Shown in pieces: positions 61,434 to 64,000 of a stretch of DNA of 64,000 nt (position 1 is its first letter; each line of letters starts with the position of its first letter). A program made the translations under genes and the position numbers. A model generated the notes under the pieces. The model was not told where the DNA came from, searched no databases, and saw nothing but the letters and a program-made list of their open reading frames with translations. The stretch comes from JBBRHQ01 sp963720735. GTDB taxonomy: Bacteria; Actinomycetota; Thermoleophilia; Solirubrobacterales; 70-9. The stretch is from the NCBI GenBank assembly GCA_963720735.1, contig CAVRGL010000005.1, positions 62,001 through 126,000 of the forward strand. The letters run 5' to 3'.

Positions 61434-63127
61434 GCCCCCCGCCCGCAACCGTCGCCCCCGCCCGCCCCGAGCTGGTCGGCGAGGGCTTCCCGGCGAGCCG
61501 CCCCCGCTGGAGCGAGCTCGCGACCAGCGCCGAGCACAAGGACGTCGCCCGGATCCTGATCACCGCGGCGCTTGGCTTCCTGCTGGTTGCGGTCACCGAG
61601 TTCCTGCTGATGCGCCTGCAGCTGGCGATCCCCGAGAACACCTTCCTCAGCCCGGTGACCTTCAACCGGATGCTCTCCCTCTACGGGGTGACCGCGGTCT
61701 TCTTCTTCGCCCTGCCGCTCTGCCTCGGCCTCTTCTATTACGTCGTCCCGCTTCAGATCGGAGCCCGGGGCACGGCCCTGCCGCGCCTCGGCCAGAGCGG
61801 CCTCTGGCTGTTCATCCTCGGCGCGGCCGTGATCTACGGCGGCTACCTGTTCACGCCGTCGGAGGCGGGGGTCAACCCGCTGCCGCCGCTCTCCGAGGTC
61901 GCCTTCCTCGGCAACAACGGGGTCGACGCCTGGCTGACCGGCACCGGCATGGCCACGCTCGGCTTCGTACTGCTGTCGATCAACCTGGTGACGACGATGC
62001 GCAACCTGCGGGCCCCCGGGATGGCTTGGCGGAGGCTCCCGGTCTTCGCCTGGGCCGGGGCGATCAGCTCCTGGCTGATCCTGGTGATCGGCCCGATCAT
62101 GCTCGCCGCGATCACCATGCTGATGATCGACCGAAACTTCGACGGCATCTTCTTCAGCGACGGCAGCGGCGGGGCGCCGCTTCTCTGGCAACACCTCAGC
62201 TGGATCTTCTACAGCGGCGTCTACATGCTGATCCTGATCACCGCGATGGGAGCGATCGCCGAGATCATCCCGGCGCTGTCCCGCCGCCCGCTGTTCAACC
62301 GCAACACCGTGATCGGCTCGCTCGCCGCGATCGCGGTGCTCGGCACCCTCGCCTGGATGCAGAACATGATGACCGCGCCGATCGGCGTCGGCTGGATGTA
62401 CTTCGCGATGTTGATGTCGCTGGCGCTGATCGTCCCCTTCGGCCTGATCATCTTCAACCTGGTCGCGACGATGATCGGCGGCGCCCTGCGAATCCGCGCC
62501 CCGCTCAGGTTCGCCCTGGGGGCGATCTCGATCGCCTCGATTGGCCTCGCCTCGGAGATCCTCCACTCGCTGGTCGCCGTCGCCTGGCAGCTGAAGAACA
62601 CCACCGACGCCACCGCGGCGACCCACTACGCCCTGATCGGCGGGGCCGTATTCGGCGGCTTCGCGGCGCTCCACTTCTGGTACCCGAAGATCACCGGGCG
62701 GACGATGGGAGAGAGCCTTTCGCGGCTCTCCTTCTGGACGATGTTCGTCGGTGTCAACGTCACCTTCTTTCCCCTCTTCCTGGCGGGGCTGAAGGGGCAG
62801 GTGGTCGACGGCTACAAGTACTTCTCCGGAACCGGCGTGAGCGCCGACAACCTGATCGCCACGATCGGCGCCTTCATCCTCGCCGCGGGGATCATTCTCA
62901 CCCTTGTCAACGCGCTGACCAGCCTGCGTGGCGGCCCGGCTGCCGGGCACGACCCCTGGCGCGGCGAGACGCTCGAGTGGTTCGCCCTCTCTCCTCCCCC
63001 GCCGCACAACTTCGACGTCCTGCCCGACGTACGCAGCCACCAGCCGCTGCGCGACATCCGCGACGCGATCGCCCACCGCGACGGCACCGCTGCCGCACCT
63101 GAAGGCGAGCCGCAATCGGTAGCCTGA
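61430..63127 (+). CDS. Cytochrome c oxidase subunit I-like protein without heme/copper ligands
   Basis: The 565-residue, roughly 12-helix product aligns along its length with heme-copper oxidase subunit I. The low-spin heme His of helix 2 is Tyr (Y85 in RMLSLYGVTAVF). GHPEVY is YSGVY (261-265), so the CuB His is gone. The CuB HH pair is Q311-N312 (WMQNMMT). The high-spin heme His is A397, while the second low-spin His remains (H399). The K-channel Lys is I340 and the D-channel Asp is G114 (GARGTALPRL). Non-catalytic family marks (WQHLSW, PALSRRPLF, YALIGGAVFGG, FWYPKITGR) are kept and the frame is clean, arguing against random decay. It cannot be an ordinary oxygen reductase. ctaB follows. 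Confidence 0.88.
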   Translation: MSPPPATVAPARPELVGEGFPASRPRWSELATSAEHKDVARILITAALGFLLVAVTEFLLMRLQLAIPENTFLSPVTFNRMLSLYGVTAVFFFALPLCLGLFYYVVPLQIGARGTALPRLGQSGLWLFILGAAVIYGGYLFTPSEAGVNPLPPLSEVAFLGNNGVDAWLTGTGMATLGFVLLSINLVTTMRNLRAPGMAWRRLPVFAWAGAISSWLILVIGPIMLAAITMLMIDRNFDGIFFSDGSGGAPLLWQHLSWIFYSGVYMLILITAMGAIAEIIPALSRRPLFNRNTVIGSLAAIAVLGTLAWMQNMMTAPIGVGWMYFAMLMSLALIVPFGLIIFNLVATMIGGALRIRAPLRFALGAISIASIGLASEILHSLVAVAWQLKNTTDATAATHYALIGGAVFGGFAALHFWYPKITGRTMGESLSRLSFWTMFVGVNVTFFPLFLAGLKGQVVDGYKYFSGTGVSADNLIATIGAFILAAGIILTLVNALTSLRGGPAAGHDPWRGETLEWFALSPPPPHNFDVLPDVRSHQPLRDIRDAIAHRDGTAAAPEGEPQSVA

Positions 63128-63214
63128 GCCCATGAGCGGGCGCGGCGCCGCGGCTCGCGGCCGGTGTCCGGCCCCCGGCGCCCTCGATCCCCCCTGAGAA
63201 CGGAAACGACGACA

Positions 63215-64000
63215 TTGGAAGCCGAGAGCAGAGCCTTCGAGACCCACCCGCTCGAGGCGGGACTGGGCGCCCCCAGCACCCGCACCCGGCCTCGATCAGC
63301 CGCGCCCAGCGTGGACGGCTCCCTGGCCCTCGCCCTGCTCCGCGACTACGTCACCCTGACCAAGCCGCGGATCATCTCGCTGCTGCTGGTGACCACGGTG
63401 GCGACGATGTTCGTCGCCGACCCGGCGGGCCCGCCGATCTCGACCATCCTCTGGACCATGCTCGGCGGCTACCTGGCCGCCGGAGGCGCCGGGGCGATCA
63501 ACCACTACATCGACCGCGACCGCGACGCCCGCATGGCGCGGACCCGCTCGCGGCCCCTGGTCAGCGGCCGGATCGAGCCGATCCATGGCCTGATCTTCGG
63601 CATCGCCCTGGGCGCGATCGCCTTCCTCGAGCTCTGGCTCACGGTCAACCCGGCGGCGGCCGCTCTGGCGATGGCGGGGCTGCTCGGCTACGTCTTCGTC
63701 TACACGCTGTGGCTGAAGCCGCTGACCCCGCAGAACATCGTCATCGGCGGCGCCGCCGGAGCGGTGCCGCCGCTGGTCGGCTGGGCGGCGGCGACCGGCG
63801 GCCTCAGCGCCGAGGCCCTCTGGCCGTTCGCGATCGTCTTCCTTTGGACCCCACCGCACTTCTGGGCCCTCTCGCTGCTGATCAAGGACGACTACGCCCG
63901 CACCGGGGTGCCGATGCTCCCGGTCGTCCGCGGCGAGGCCGAGACGCGGCGCCAGATCGTCATCTACTCGCTGATCCTCGTCGCCGTGACGATCGCCCCC
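63215..64000 (+). CDS. ctaB: Protoheme IX farnesyltransferase (heme O synthase), partial
   Basis: The frame runs off the window end. A TTG at 63215 or a GTG at 63311 could start it. After a variable N-terminus come LLRDYVTLTKPRIISLLLVT, the prenyl-diphosphate site AINHYIDRDRDARMARTRSR, VPPLVGWAAATGG, and the second motif LWTPPHFWALSLLIKDDYAR. These match CtaB/CyoE fully and appear functional. The enzyme makes heme O from heme B in the membrane. It follows the ligandless coxA by about 90 bases, so the cluster keeps a gene for heme processing. Confidence 0.9.
   Translation, partial: MEAESRAFETHPLEAGLGAPSTRTRPRSAAPSVDGSLALALLRDYVTLTKPRIISLLLVTTVATMFVADPAGPPISTILWTMLGGYLAAGGAGAINHYIDRDRDARMARTRSRPLVSGRIEPIHGLIFGIALGAIAFLELWLTVNPAAAALAMAGLLGYVFVYTLWLKPLTPQNIVIGGAAGAVPPLVGWAAATGGLSAEALWPFAIVFLWTPPHFWALSLLIKDDYARTGVPMLPVVRGEAETRRQIVIYSLILVAVTIAP

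Noticed and set aside
60255..63127. NO reductase or cbb3 oxidase as explanation for the odd coxA/coxB
   Set aside because: Those groups still carry the low-spin and high-spin heme histidines and three metal-site histidines in subunit I; here almost all are replaced.
61355..63247. Minus-strand frame of 630 codons over coxA
   Set aside because: A strongly charged, low-complexity shadow of the coxA reading frame; coxA has clear family homology on the other strand.

Overview
The window is a high-GC actinobacterial sequence, most likely from class Thermoleophilia (Solirubrobacterales/Gaiellales-like). This is inferred from the many small SnoaL/NTF2-like proteins that begin MSQEN, the YVTN and PD40 propeller proteins, the secreted Big_5-domain proteins and the GC-rich codon use. 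It looks like an environmental or metagenomic assembly.

Bases 1 to about 22.5 kb are accessory DNA. They hold secreted propeller and PPC-like proteins, a GT-C glycosyltransferase, a decayed IS110 transposase, a serine recombinase with a terminase-like HTH protein, two tyrosine-integrase remnants, an ECF sigma factor with its downstream membrane-anchored propeller, and several dispersed repeats. A small island lies between a displaced 3' piece of tRNA-His (18.7 kb) and the intact tRNA-His gene (22.5 kb). A 28-29 bp leader-plus-start-codon block occurs four times, three times in front of SnoaL-like genes and once in front of an unrelated ion-channel gene.

Bases 22.6-64 kb are mostly housekeeping genes: a TetR regulator, a DMT exporter, a thioesterase, Lon protease divergent from a MarR regulator, a 6.6 kb multidomain secreted protein, a c-di-AMP-type riboswitch before an M23-fold protein, tRNA-Arg and tRNA-Pro, MsrA, a 1-Cys peroxiredoxin, PduO, OsmC, SDR, NUDIX, a sulfurtransferase, a beta-oxidation operon, thioredoxin reductase, a flippase-like protein and a PAP2 phosphatase. 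lon, the giant gene and the PAP2 gene are each broken by single-base shifts, nearly all of them apparent +1 insertions, so assembly error is a serious possibility.

The most unusual locus is at 58.2-64 kb. A fusion of two SCP2-like domains to an R2-like ligand-binding oxidase (R2lox) is divergent from a coxB-coxA-ctaB cluster. The subunit I protein keeps the oxidase fold but has lost almost every heme, CuB and proton-channel residue. The subunit II protein has lost four of the six CuA ligands but keeps an intact cytochrome c domain. ctaB looks normal. The divergent promoter carries a double-hairpin element that also occurs in one other divergent promoter at 48.4 kb.
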